Origin: Byssochlamys sp. IMV 00236
Taxonomy: Eukaryota > Ascomycota > Eurotiomycetes > Eurotiales > Thermoascaceae
Length of the DNA: 64,000 nucleotides
NCBI GenBank assembly: GCA_001931875.2
Contig: MSJH02000792.1
Coordinates: 678,217 to 742,216, forward strand
Direction of reading: 5' to 3'
In this document: piece by piece, positions 10,942 to 20,257 of the stretch
Numbering within the stretch: the stretch's first letter is position 1
Layout of the letters: each line of letters begins with the position of its first letter
Made by a program: the position numbers and the translations under genes
Notes under the pieces: generated by a model
Database searches by the model: none
What the model saw: only the letters and a program-made list of their open reading frames with translations
Told to the model about the DNA's origin: nothing

Positions 10942-13702
10942 GCAGTGACCGCTGTACATGCCTCTCTAGAAATCTCTGGGAGAGATTGTATGCACTGATA
11001 CGTTTTGGTCGATGATACCTGCTTCTTGTATGATAGATTATACCAGGGGAAAACCGGCGTTGAATTGTGACCATTTGGAAGAGTCATTTGGCGTTTGAGA
11101 GACCTACTGCCGTCTCCTCATTCCTGCTGCTGGCAGGTGAATTCCCTTCGCGGACATATTTATTCTGAATCTCGTGTTTTATTCTGCACGTTTTTCTTTT
11201 CTTTCTTTTTTTTTTCCGCCGCCATCTCATGCGAGAAATATACCACCGCTTGACATTCAACAAATACTGGAATTACAGAGATAGAATTACATGAAATGCA
11301 TGTCGTTAATACAGTATGATTCCTCGATTATATATTTCTCGCTTCTCCATTCTCCCACTCAAGCTCCTCCAGGAGTCTTCATTGTAGGTCTATATAGTGA
11401 TGGCTCCAGATCCAAGGTTGAGCGGGTAAGATCCGTGGTACTTGTCGGGCATAGTCCTCGTGTCTCCATTGTTTGCAGTTTGCCACATCCGATCGTGGTA
11501 GTTCGTTTTGGGTTTTCGGTCATATTTTGCTTGTAGTTAATGAATGACTAGGCCTCCACTCCTTATTCATCCATTCCTGTGAATCATCAAAGGATGCTTC
11601 CTTTATCGAATGGGTCTTTCAAAGCCTCCTCTGTGCCCTTCTGCTGGACTTTCAGAAATATCATATTGGATCAATCTTCACGCAAAACATGCATCTATGT
11701 AAAGCGGGATCCAAGAAAAAATAGCAGAGAAGATTTGACTATTCCAAACGTTCAGCAATGGAAATTGAGTACTTATTCGAAAGGATCCTAATTACCCATG
11801 TGGACACGAAGACAGCACTGCTTATCCTACCAGTGCTCGTGATGCAATTTCGATATTTCGAGACGACAAACCAAAAAAAGAAGTCTTTTCCTAAGGGGTT
11901 CGCAGATATAATACGATTCTATTCCAGATGCATCTAACACGGAACCATACCAGCAAAGGAGCTGTTTCGTTTGAACGATGGTCGAGATATCCGTCTTCGT
12001 ACCATGGAAGGGTCCCGTTCGAGCTTACACTTCCTAACAGATAAGGACAAGGTTAAAGCTAAGGCCCTCGATCCATCTATATATGTATGTGGGTAATGCA
12101 ATAATATCTGTGAGACGATTCACAGCTAGTTAACTGTCCTAGGGTCCAACGGTGTCTCTATGCGTCCGAAATTCCCCAATGCAACAGGAGGCTTGTTCGC
12201 AGATTTGGCGGATCAACCACAACCATATGTTCTAGATTCCGAGATACGGCAAGAACTTGAATTATTGCGAGATCTTTATTTCAGTGATGGAGCTCAGAGA
12301 CAAGTTAGTTCTCTTCTCGGGAATTTATACAAGCTAGAGTATCAACAAGCCAACAAACGACATGTATAGGAGGGAAGAAGAGGATGGAGCGCAAGCAAAG
12401 AAAATCATCAAAGATCGGGGAGACACAATGCAATGCAATGCCAACAATATGTTGGAGGAAACGGAGTTAAACCAATCCCTAAGTAAAAGACCCAGGGTGG
12501 GCACTAGGGCCAAATGCTACTTCTAACAGCACAAGGCAGTTATATGTCCCTCTGTTCTTATGTGTTGGAGGATTTCAATTGCGGCAAGAATCAAAGTAAA
12601 TGTCTACGCTGTCCCAGCAGGTTCGTCAGGCGGAATGCAAATGGGAGGGGAAGTGATGCTGGAGTGAGACAGGAACTGGACTTCCGAATGATCTCATTTT
12701 GGTTCATGGGTTTGGAGATCATTATTCACTCCAGGCAAGGAAGGAGATATCAATGGATTGTAAGACTGCTACTCTTGGAATTATATGTAAAGATTATTGA
12801 TGACGGTCCTAGATCTAAACGCTAAGATTACCAACTTCCTTGAGGTAAAAGAGATGCGTTTCGCTAAGAATGAGTGGCTGAGGCAGTATCCTGAAGCGAC
12901 CGAGTCTGCATGAAGAAATGGTTCCTGGAGGAACTGTTGATTCTAAGAGTGATAATGTATAAACAGTACCCCGTATAATAGATCATTTCAATTAGTATTA
13001 TGCAGCGAGTCTGTCCAATCCTGTAGTCTAGAGCTATAAACATAGACCCTCCACGCCCATTACCCCTCCAGTTAGTGCCTTACGCGCCCCATTAATAATG
13101 CGAAAAGACTGTGCCATCAGCGCCTACTCTAAGATCATAGATGGGACTCGATCTTCGGCAGTCATAGCGGTGTGCATCGCCGTTACAAAATACGGTCAGG
13201 CACTGCGCACTGCTGCTATTCTTGCTCGGGGTGGCGGTGCAATTATCGCCCAAAGGCAGAGCCAAACGAACAACGCCCTTTGACGCTCTCCACAATCCAC
13301 ATGCGCTTTCAGCCTTGGTCTAGGATGCAATTCCCCCTTGCAGTGGACAAAGAAAGGTGCGACTGCGCCATGTGGTCTTTCAACTAACGCTCTGTCGTGT
13401 CAGGTCATCAAGCGAACGAATCACTGCCCTTAAGACGCATTATAGCCTCGCCTGTTGAAGGTATTCTGGAACAACGTTGCTGTGATCGGGTACCTAAGCT
13501 ACAGAACAAATCCTTCCCTAGAATTTGGGAATATTAATTATTTCTTCGTATTTGACAAGTTCCTGTAGCAAGCTGCGTTGCTACATTTCCTTTTCCTTTT
13601 TCCCTTATCTACCAGTCTTTCTTGAACGCTCTTCCTGCTCAAGGACTACGTCTAGATAGGAAGTATTCTCATTCCTCGAGTTACTTCCCTTACTCACTAC
13701 CT
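10942..13702. other. 2.8 kb gene-poor stretch
   Basis: No gene could be supported between the coiled-coil gene and the T5orf172 gene, both on the plus strand. Short open frames at 12160-12369 and 12514-12825 (+) and 13092-13295 (-) show no recognisable domain and no splice sites that would extend them. The region is AT-rich up to about 13,000 and slightly more GC-rich from 13,050 to 13,300. It may hold a non-coding transcript or a decayed gene. Confidence 0.4.
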
Positions 13703-15022
13703 ATGCCCTACATCGCGAACACTCCGGAGTCGGCCCTCCCTCGCTCTGATTCCCTAAACCCTGCGACGACATGCAGAGGTCTGACATCTAACGGTCGACC
13801 ATGTCGACGGCCCTTGACTTCGTCTCCCGGCTCTTCTCCCGCGTCAACGCCGCCAAAACGCGTCGCTGCAACGGCGGGCCGGAATGGTATTGATCCTACG
13901 GCCTTCTATTGCTGGCAACACAAAGACCAAGCCCAACAGGCTACGCCTAGTGCTATTGATGAAAAGAAGAATGGGCGCGTCCAGCTGAACCCAAGAAGTA
14001 GCATCGATACGTTGGTCGACAGGCTCGGCTTGTTGGAAGTTGACGAGGCCAAGATCAAAAAGCGATATACCAATCGACCTGGAAGTCACCCGTCGAAGAT
14101 ACACTCTAGCGGTCCACGTCCTCGCCCAATAACGTTCTGCTGTTTTGTGATTGGTGAGGAAGAGGAGGACCTACCAGCTTCGAAACCTCATCCAAGGCCA
14201 GCAGAGACTCGACCAGCTTCTGCGAACCAGCGTCCACCGCGTGTATCAGCACCAAGCACGCCCCAAAGACCATCTTCCCGACCGTCTCCGTCGTCGTCTT
14301 ACCATACACCGCAGCGACCTCCCGGCTCGAGCGCCTCTAATGCGGGTTCACTGCTGGCGTTGATTCCTCCCAATATTCCAGCCCAGACGGCGTCTGCATT
14401 ACTAGCAGAGCTGGCCAAACCTATATCCGCAGCCGACGATGAAGGCTACATCTACATGTTCTGGGTGACGCCCTCGACCTCAGCCTCGAAGACTCCTCCA
14501 TCACATGAGATTGCCTCTTCTCTTCTGCCATCGGGCAATAACCGACCACACAACAGTCGCAGCACGAGCGATGCCATTCGCACAGCACAGCACCTAAGTT
14601 CATCTAGTCGAAGCCCGAATGCCAAGTCGGAAACGATCCGCTTGAAGATTGGCCGTGCGAACAACGTCCAGCGTCGTCTGAATGAGTGGACTAGACAATG
14701 TTCTCACAACCTGACTCTGATCCGCTACTATCCCTACACTCCATCTTCTGCGTCTCCATCACCCTCACCAGCGTGGTCATCGAAAAGCCGGCAAGGAGCA
14801 TCTCCCGGTCCGGTAGCCGGAAGAAAGGTCCCGCATGTACATCGCGTGGAAAGACTGATCCACCTCGAATTGGCAGACAGACGAGTGAAGAATCTCGGAC
14901 CTTGCGATCAATGCGGCAAGGAGCATCGGGAGTGGTTCGAAGTCGAAGCGCATAAGGACGCCTTGAAAGCTGTCGACGACTGTATCCGACGATGGGTTGG
15001 ATGGGCGGAGAGTCGGGGTTGA
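13703..15022 (+). CDS. T5orf172 (GIY-YIG-like) domain protein
   Basis: A single frame of 439 residues from the ATG at 13703; upstream in-frame sequence has no ATG. Residues about 310-430 match the fungal T5orf172/DUF1766 domain, a GIY-YIG-related fold: KIGRANNVQRRLNEW (with Tyr/Gly-type strand GYIYMFWVT before it, residue about 248), then HVHRVERLIHLEL, CDQCGKEHREWFEV and a final helix. The N-terminus has CRGLTSNGRPCRRPL and FYCWQHKDQA, a Cys/Cys...Cys/His arrangement that could bind zinc. Residues 110-240 are Pro/Ser-rich. The family includes meiotically up-regulated Mug113 of fission yeast. Nuclease activity is possible but not shown by the sequence. Confidence 0.85.
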   Translation: MPYIANTPESALPRSDSLNPATTCRGLTSNGRPCRRPLTSSPGSSPASTPPKRVAATAGRNGIDPTAFYCWQHKDQAQQATPSAIDEKKNGRVQLNPRSSIDTLVDRLGLLEVDEAKIKKRYTNRPGSHPSKIHSSGPRPRPITFCCFVIGEEEEDLPASKPHPRPAETRPASANQRPPRVSAPSTPQRPSSRPSPSSSYHTPQRPPGSSASNAGSLLALIPPNIPAQTASALLAELAKPISAADDEGYIYMFWVTPSTSASKTPPSHEIASSLLPSGNNRPHNSRSTSDAIRTAQHLSSSSRSPNAKSETIRLKIGRANNVQRRLNEWTRQCSHNLTLIRYYPYTPSSASPSPSPAWSSKSRQGASPGPVAGRKVPHVHRVERLIHLELADRRVKNLGPCDQCGKEHREWFEVEAHKDALKAVDDCIRRWVGWAESRG

Positions 15023-15651
15023 GAAACAGATTTTTTTTTCTTTCTCTCACTTGCATCCATGCATCTGAAGGTGTTTTTGATCTCATCACATGGAATTATA
15101 GGCGTTTCCGAGATATTGCATTATCCAAGTGGAGTGCTGGACGCTCCATATATGTAACTATATGCATGACATTTTACCCAAGTGGTGCCTTGCAGGAGTT
15201 GTGGGTTTACTAATGCATGAGCATTCAGTTAAATAACTACTCCGTACAGAGTACAACAAGCATCTACAATCGATAATCAATTCAAAATCTTCAGCATCAT
15301 GTATATGCCAATATTGAATTGTTTCAACTACCAGTAACTAACCTACAGTAAATCTATTTCCTCATCGTAGATTTGATCACACCGCCTGCGTCATACCGCG
15401 GGCAGAATATCCGTGGCCCGCGCCTCCGGTTCCGGGATATAATCATCCCTTAAAGCATTGCCCTGTTGTTTGTTGCCTCTTTCAGTCATATTTTTGTTTG
15501 CTTTTATCTCAGCGTTTTACAAGTTGAAGGCACGACCCTTGATTATTATCATTCCCCATCCCATCTCTACTTTGATGATAAGAGGGGGGTGGATTTTTCA
15601 ATCCATATCATTCTTATTATCATAAATAAAAATTCCCTCCTGTTAGCAAAG
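15023..15651. other. intergenic / promoter of the promethin-like gene
   Basis: AT-rich sequence with the 3' end of the T5orf172 gene and the promoter of the promethin-like gene. No supported coding frame. The leader of the next gene probably starts around 15450-15600, where the sequence becomes CT-rich. Confidence 0.4.
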
Positions 15652-15745
15652 GTAAGTATCAAAATCTTATACATAGACATGACCAGGAATTCATTGAGGA
15701 CCTATTCATTTATTTGAATACAAAAACTAACTTGACTCCGCATAG
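15652..15745 (+). other. probable 5' UTR intron of the promethin-like gene
   Basis: A consensus donor GTAAGTATC at 15652, a branch-like ACTAACTTGAC at about 15726 and an acceptor CATAG ending at 15745 define a 94-nt intron 44 bases before the ATG at 15790. No ATG frame upstream joins the coding frame, so it appears to lie wholly in the untranslated leader. Confidence 0.6.
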
Positions 15746-15789
15746 TCCAGAAGAAAAAACAACTCATCCATCCATCCATCCAGCCAGTC

Positions 15790-16377
15790 ATGGCAACCTC
15801 CACCACCACCACCACCATCAATTCCCTCCTCACCACCATCTCCGAAACAACAACTCGCCTCCTCCCCTCTCCTCGCCGCGAGACCATAGCCCGCTCCCTG
15901 AACGACTTCTACCTCACACATCCATTCCTCGCAACCTTCATCGCCATCCAAATCCTCTTCTGCGCCATACCGCTCTTTCTCTTCGCGCTATTCGCATCCG
16001 GCGTGTTTCTACTAAGTGTTGTTTCGGCGCTGATTGTCGCCGCGCTTGTCACGGGTCTTTGGGCAGCTGTGGCGCTGTTGGTGCTCGTGCCGGTTGTGGT
16101 GGGTAGTGTGGTTTTTGCCACGGTGGTGTGGGCGTCGGTGTGGATGGGGGTGATGGTCTGGAGGTATTTTGGATGGGAGATGGGTGGGGGGGATAATGAT
16201 GGACGACAACAACGACAGCAGCAGGAGGGGGAGGGGGGATATGAGATGAGGAATGGGGGAATTGAGGAGGAGAAGAATGGTGTGATTGAGGAAAAGGAGG
16301 AAACTCCTGAGAAGACGGAGGCGGAAAAGCAGGCGGATGAGTGTGATAGATTGGGTGGTGATGAGTTGGAGATGTAG
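15790..16377 (+). CDS. promethin/LDO-type lipid-droplet membrane protein
   Basis: A single-exon frame of 195 residues. Residues 45-118 are almost continuously hydrophobic (FLATFIAIQILFCAIPLFL, then FLLSVVSALIVAALVTGL and VALLVLVPVVVGSVVFATVV), forming two or more hairpin-like membrane segments, followed by an acidic, Gln/Glu-rich cytosolic tail rich in GGG, QQ and EE. This architecture and the LNDFYLTHPFLATF entry match the promethin family (yeast LDO16/LDO45, human LDAF1), which works with seipin at endoplasmic reticulum-lipid droplet contacts. The assignment rests on topology and the short N-terminal motif. The ATG is preceded by an (ATCC)n repeat at about 15765-15781. Confidence 0.72.
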   Translation: MATSTTTTTINSLLTTISETTTRLLPSPRRETIARSLNDFYLTHPFLATFIAIQILFCAIPLFLFALFASGVFLLSVVSALIVAALVTGLWAAVALLVLVPVVVGSVVFATVVWASVWMGVMVWRYFGWEMGGGDNDGRQQRQQQEGEGGYEMRNGGIEEEKNGVIEEKEETPEKTEAEKQADECDRLGGDELEM

Positions 16378-17049
16378 ATGTAAGTAAGTAAGTAAGTATC
16401 TGGAGTTTGAGCCGGATGAAGGTCGTGCTATTACTATACTATACTCTAGGTTATGGACATTCGAATTCCTTTTTCTTTTTGTGATACATAGATTTCGTTG
16501 TTGCGATTGTGATAATTATAGACTCAATTTTACCATATGCGCGATCTTCTCATGGACATGGACATGGACATGGACGTATAGTAGTAGTTGATGTGGATGT
16601 TTTGATTGTTTCTGTGATTCCTCCGGACTCAGTTCGAGTTAGCTGACTATTTAATTCTATATGATTCTGGAAATCATGAATATTGGCTTCTTTTTATATT
16701 TTTTATTGTTTTGAAAATGCTAGTTAGTGATTTAACTGTAACCTGCCCTAGCGTCTCAGCTAGGTAATGTCTATATATGTACAGCCAAACAGTTCTTCCT
16801 GCCGTGCTATGAATCATATAAACAGTCCTCGTGCTTTTTGGGAACCAGAACCCGAACAGGAAAAGAGAAAGAGAGATGTGCTATATGGGTGAACAGACAG
16901 CGGGCCGTAGGAGAATGAACCGTGGTAGTAGCGGCGATCGTCTAAGAGGATGAGGGTAATGAAGAGAGCCTAGGCTAGGGTTGAAGGAGGAGGATAAGAT
17001 GAGATGTAGGTAAAAAAAAAGGATAGCATCAATAGATTGATGGATGACT
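16378..17049. other. convergent intergenic region
   Basis: 3' regions of the promethin-like gene (+) and pyroA (-). It contains a TAAG tetramer run just after the stop (about 16381-16397) and four tandem CATGGA hexamers at about 16551-16575. No coding frame is supported. Confidence 0.45.
16551..16575. repeat. (CATGGA)4 hexamer repeat
   Basis: Four consecutive copies of CATGGA, the last running into CGTATA. It lies in the convergent 3' region downstream of the promethin-like gene and is a simple microsatellite. Confidence 0.8.
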
Positions 17050-18114
17050 CTACCAGCCACGCTTGGCAAGCTTGTCAGCCTCGCTCATCTGGGAGACGTT
17101 AATGCCCACCATGGCCTCACCCAGACCCTCGCTGACACTGGCCAGCACCTTGGGGTCCTTGTAGTGAGTCACGGCCTGGACGATGGCCTTGGCGCGCTTC
17201 TTCGCGTCACCAGACTTAAAGATACCGGAGCCGACAAAGACACCGTCGCAGCCCAGCTGCATCATGAGAGCGGCATCTGCGGGAGTGGCAACACCACCGG
17301 CGGCAAAGTTGACGACGGGCAGACGGCCACGCTCAGCGGTCTCGCGGAGAAGCTCGTAGGAGACTCCCAGCTCGCGGGCATAGGCGCGCAGCTCGGGCTC
17401 GGGGTCGGCAGAGGAGGTGAGGATGGCGCGGGCGCGGGCAATGTCCGCGTTGACCTGGCGGATGTGCTTGACAGCCTCGACGACATCACCAGTACCGGCC
17501 TCACCCTTGGTGCGGATCATGGCAGCACCCTCAGAGATACGGCGGAGGGCCTCACCCAGGTTGCGGCAACCGCAGACGAAGGGAACCTTGAAGGTGGACT
17601 TGGTGACGTGGTAGAGGTTATCAGCAGGCGTGAGGACTTCCGACTCGTCGATGTAGTCGACACCAATGGCCTCAAGGATCTAACGAGGGCACACCCGGTC
17701 AGTCTGAGGATGATTTCTGCGGTATCCGTATAGCCCGACTCACCTGGCACTCAACGAAGTGTCCGATACGAGCCTTGGCCATGACGGGGATGGTGACGGC
17801 GGCCATGATCTCCTTGATCATCGAGGGGTCCGACATACGGGCCACGCCTCCCTGGGCTCTGATATCGGCGGGGACTCTCTCGAGAGCCATGACGGCGGCA
17901 GCACCAGCCTCCTCAGCGATGCGGGCCTGTATAGGGAGAAAAGAGTCAGCCATCAGCCCAGATGACGTGAGTAAAGAGAAAAGGATTGGGATATACGAAC
18001 CTGCTCTGCGTTGACCACATCCATGATCACGCCTCCCTTCAACATCTGGGCAAGGCCAGCCTTGACGGTGAAGTCGTTGGTGCCATTGGTGGCGGAAGTC
18101 TGCGCAGAAGCCAT
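17050..18114 (-). CDS. pyroA: pyridoxal 5'-phosphate synthase subunit (Snz/PdxS)
   Basis: Three exons, complement(17050..17679, 17744..17926, 18001..18114), give 308 residues, the usual family length. The enzyme is the synthase subunit of the Snz/PdxS-PdxT complex, which makes vitamin B6 from a pentose phosphate, a triose phosphate and glutamine-derived ammonia in the cytosol. Visible signatures are [23 protein letters not shown] (phosphate site and catalytic Asp), [11 protein letters not shown] (with the first active-site Lys), [37 protein letters not shown] (second Lys and glycine loop) and the [12 protein letters not shown] phosphate-binding loop near the end. Both introns (64 and 74 nt) fall between codons. 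It is the A. nidulans pyroA / yeast SNZ orthologue. A TGAGTCA element lies about 95 bases upstream. Confidence 0.97.
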
Positions 18115-18206
18115 GATGGAAGTAGGAGATGGAATTCTGGATAGAGGCAGTCAAAGAAAAGAAACAGAAAAGGCGAAGGAAGAAAAAGCAGAAGCTGTAT
18201 GCGGCG

Positions 18207-18213
18207 TGAGTCA
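18207..18213. promoter_or_regulatory. TGAGTCA (Gcn4/CpcA-type site) upstream of pyroA
   Basis: A perfect TGASTCA heptamer within GTGAGTCACGG, about 93-99 bases before the pyroA ATG. In fungi this is the binding site of the general amino-acid control factor CpcA/Gcn4. Binding here is inference from the match alone. Confidence 0.45.
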
Positions 18214-18348
18214 CGGGAGGATGAAGTCTCGATAAGATGGCTTTTCCTAGTTCTATAACCAACTATTCTTCCTTTCCCCTCCCCCGCGGAAAAAAAAAAG
18301 TAGGGCGTTGCGCCTCCCGGCGATCGGAGGCTGTATTTTCTGTGCCAG

Positions 18349-18355
18349 CCAATCA
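18349..18355. promoter_or_regulatory. CCAATCA box upstream of pyroA
   Basis: CCAATCA, the consensus of the heterotrimeric CCAAT-binding complex, lies about 235 bases before the pyroA ATG and within a GC-rich patch. Position and context fit a promoter element, but a chance match cannot be excluded. Confidence 0.4.
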
Positions 18356-19161
18356 CAGGCCGCCGGTCTGACCCAAACAGCACATCCCCTTCAGGAGACC
18401 CGCCGTTTGCAATTGAATATTACTGGATGTGGCAATCACGGCCGTATTTTTCACGGACAGCCGTTGATGGGGTCGTTTGGGTAAAAACACGCAATTACTT
18501 GTTTAGGAATCCAAGTTTTGCCCGGCAAGTCGACAGCGTCAAATGGAAGAAACTAACTGATGGCACAATCCAAAAGGTGACACAGCCCTCTGAGCAATCT
18601 GAATTCGAATGCTGATAAAACCTGCCTCATTTAATTCGTCAGTCTTCTCGAGAACTAACTTAACTAACTAGTTACTGTACCATAGTTAATAAGTTAACTG
18701 ATAACTAACTGATTAACTCTGATTAACTCGAGACGGGCAACTCTTCCAATGGCCGCCGGCGACTCCCACGGGTTCCGAACGCCGGCTGTCAAACACCGAG
18801 CAGAAGTAGTAGATGATTGCATATTGTTAACTATCTATCTAATCATAGATATGCTCCTTTCTAGTTATCTCATTCAGCGGATATATAATGAGCATATATC
18901 TAGATCGACAACGATCTCATCAACACTCCCACTCTCAGGATCAACACACCGTAGATTCGTCTCCATCCCAATGGTATTTTCACAAGCCTCCATCAGCCAT
19001 GGGTATTCCACATGAAGCACACAAAATAAACCCTTTTTTTCTTTGGCCATCTATGGTATTAATTAATTATTTTCTAAGCCTGTGTCTCCCCGCGGAGAAC
19101 AAGTCGCGGCCAACTGACCGCCCGCTGACGTCACGGCGGGATGAAGCAAAACAACATCCCT

Positions 19162-19186
19162 TGATCTGATCTGATCTGATCTGATC
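19162..19186. repeat. (TGATC)5 pentamer repeat
   Basis: Five perfect copies of TGATC about 150 bases before the FUN14-family ATG. The unit contains GATC. It is a microsatellite in a promoter position. Confidence 0.85.
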
Positions 19187-19336
19187 TATAGAAGTACCAT
19201 AATCACCAATATCCAAAATAATACCCCAATATACCATTGAATAGGAATCCTCTCTCTCCCTTTCCCATCGAGTATCCAATTCCTCCCCAGGAACTCCTAT
19301 CGCCAACGACTGTCCTCAGCGAACATACCATCCGCC

Positions 19337-20011
19337 ATGACGACCTTCCTCTCCCCTCTCTTCCACCGATCACTCTTCTACGCCTCAATCCCCGTGGGCG
19401 TTGGCCTCTCCCTACTCCATCCGTCCTCCCCTTTCTGCGCTGCCCCGATTCAATGCCAATACGTCGCGCCCTATCGCAGCCCTCATGCGTCCCCGGACTC
19501 CGGCTGGGCCCTTGATCCCAACACCGACCCATTGCTCCAGAAGCAAGGCAAGACGGGGCCGCGCAACAGTAATGGCTGGTTGAACGCGTCGACGCTACGA
19601 CAGCTCAGTCTGGGTAGTGTGCTGGGCGTGTTGGCCGGGTTGGGATTGAGGATCTTTTCCAAGGCGTTGGTTGTGCTGTTGGGTGTGGGTGTAGTCGTTG
19701 TGGAGGTGAGTTAAGTGACACGAGTCGAGTTTTTGGTCGATTAGCAAGCAATTATTGGCTTTGATGACTTTTGTCGTCGATATGAAATGAAAAGTGAAGA
19801 TCTGTGACTGGACTGGACTGGACTGACTGACTGACTGATCGATGCGATGCACCAGTGGGCCGCTTCCAAAGGATACAATCTGATCCCTGTCCATCGACTC
19901 CAGAAGTATGTCAAGGGCGTCGATCTCGAACGTGCTGTCCACCAGAATGTCGCGTTCAAGATCAGTTTTGGTGCCACCATGGCTTTGGCTGCTTTTTCAA
20001 AGCTGCAGTGA
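19337..20011 (+). CDS. FUN14-family mitochondrial membrane protein
   Basis: Two exons, 19337..19705 and 19856..20011, joined in phase 0 (GAG|GTGAGT...CAG|TGG), give 174 residues. The N-terminal 40 residues are hydrophobic and basic with no acidic residues, consistent with a mitochondrial presequence. The FUN14 domain follows: LRQLSLGSVLGVLAGLGLRI with its glycine-zipper spacing, then LVVLLGVGVVVVE as the next membrane strand, WAASKGYNLIPVHRLQKYVKG as the loop, and a last membrane stretch AFKISFGATMALAAF near the C-terminus. FUN14 proteins are outer-membrane proteins; human FUNDC1 is a mitophagy receptor, but the LIR motif region is not evident here. The 150-nt intron carries GGACT and GACT tandem repeats. 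Confidence 0.88.
19805..19839. repeat. GACT-type microsatellite in the FUN14 intron
   Basis: Tandem GGACT units followed by GACT units (about 19805-19839) lie inside the intron, shortly before the acceptor at 19855. Variation in length would alter the intron but not the protein. Confidence 0.75.
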
Positions 20012-20257
20012 AAATGCTAGTGCTGTATTCTGTTTTGCTGTTGGTGGAAGAGAAAGAGGACCATGATCGGATCTATATGTGGAGTTTGTACTGTACAGAA
20101 CCAAATAAATGAATGAGGGGAGGGGCATGGAGTCGAAAGGAAGCATTTTGATATAGATTTTTCTTTTCTTTTCTTTTCTTTCTTTCTTTGGGACGCGCAA
20201 TCCATCAATTCTATATCTATAGCTTTCGTACAGGGGTATCTTATATGCAATCCGGAA

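Larger units (their letters stand above)
18115..19336. other. divergent promoter region, pyroA / FUN14
   Basis: About 1.2 kb between divergent genes. The pyroA side holds the TGAGTCA and CCAAT elements. The middle (18650-18730) has several imperfect repeats of TAACTAAC/TTAACT. The FUN14 side holds a TGATC pentamer repeat. No coding frame is supported. Confidence 0.5.

Noticed and set aside
17044..17733. Long plus-strand frame of 229 codons
   Set aside because: It is the antisense shadow of pyroA. The minus strand shows complete PdxS signatures.
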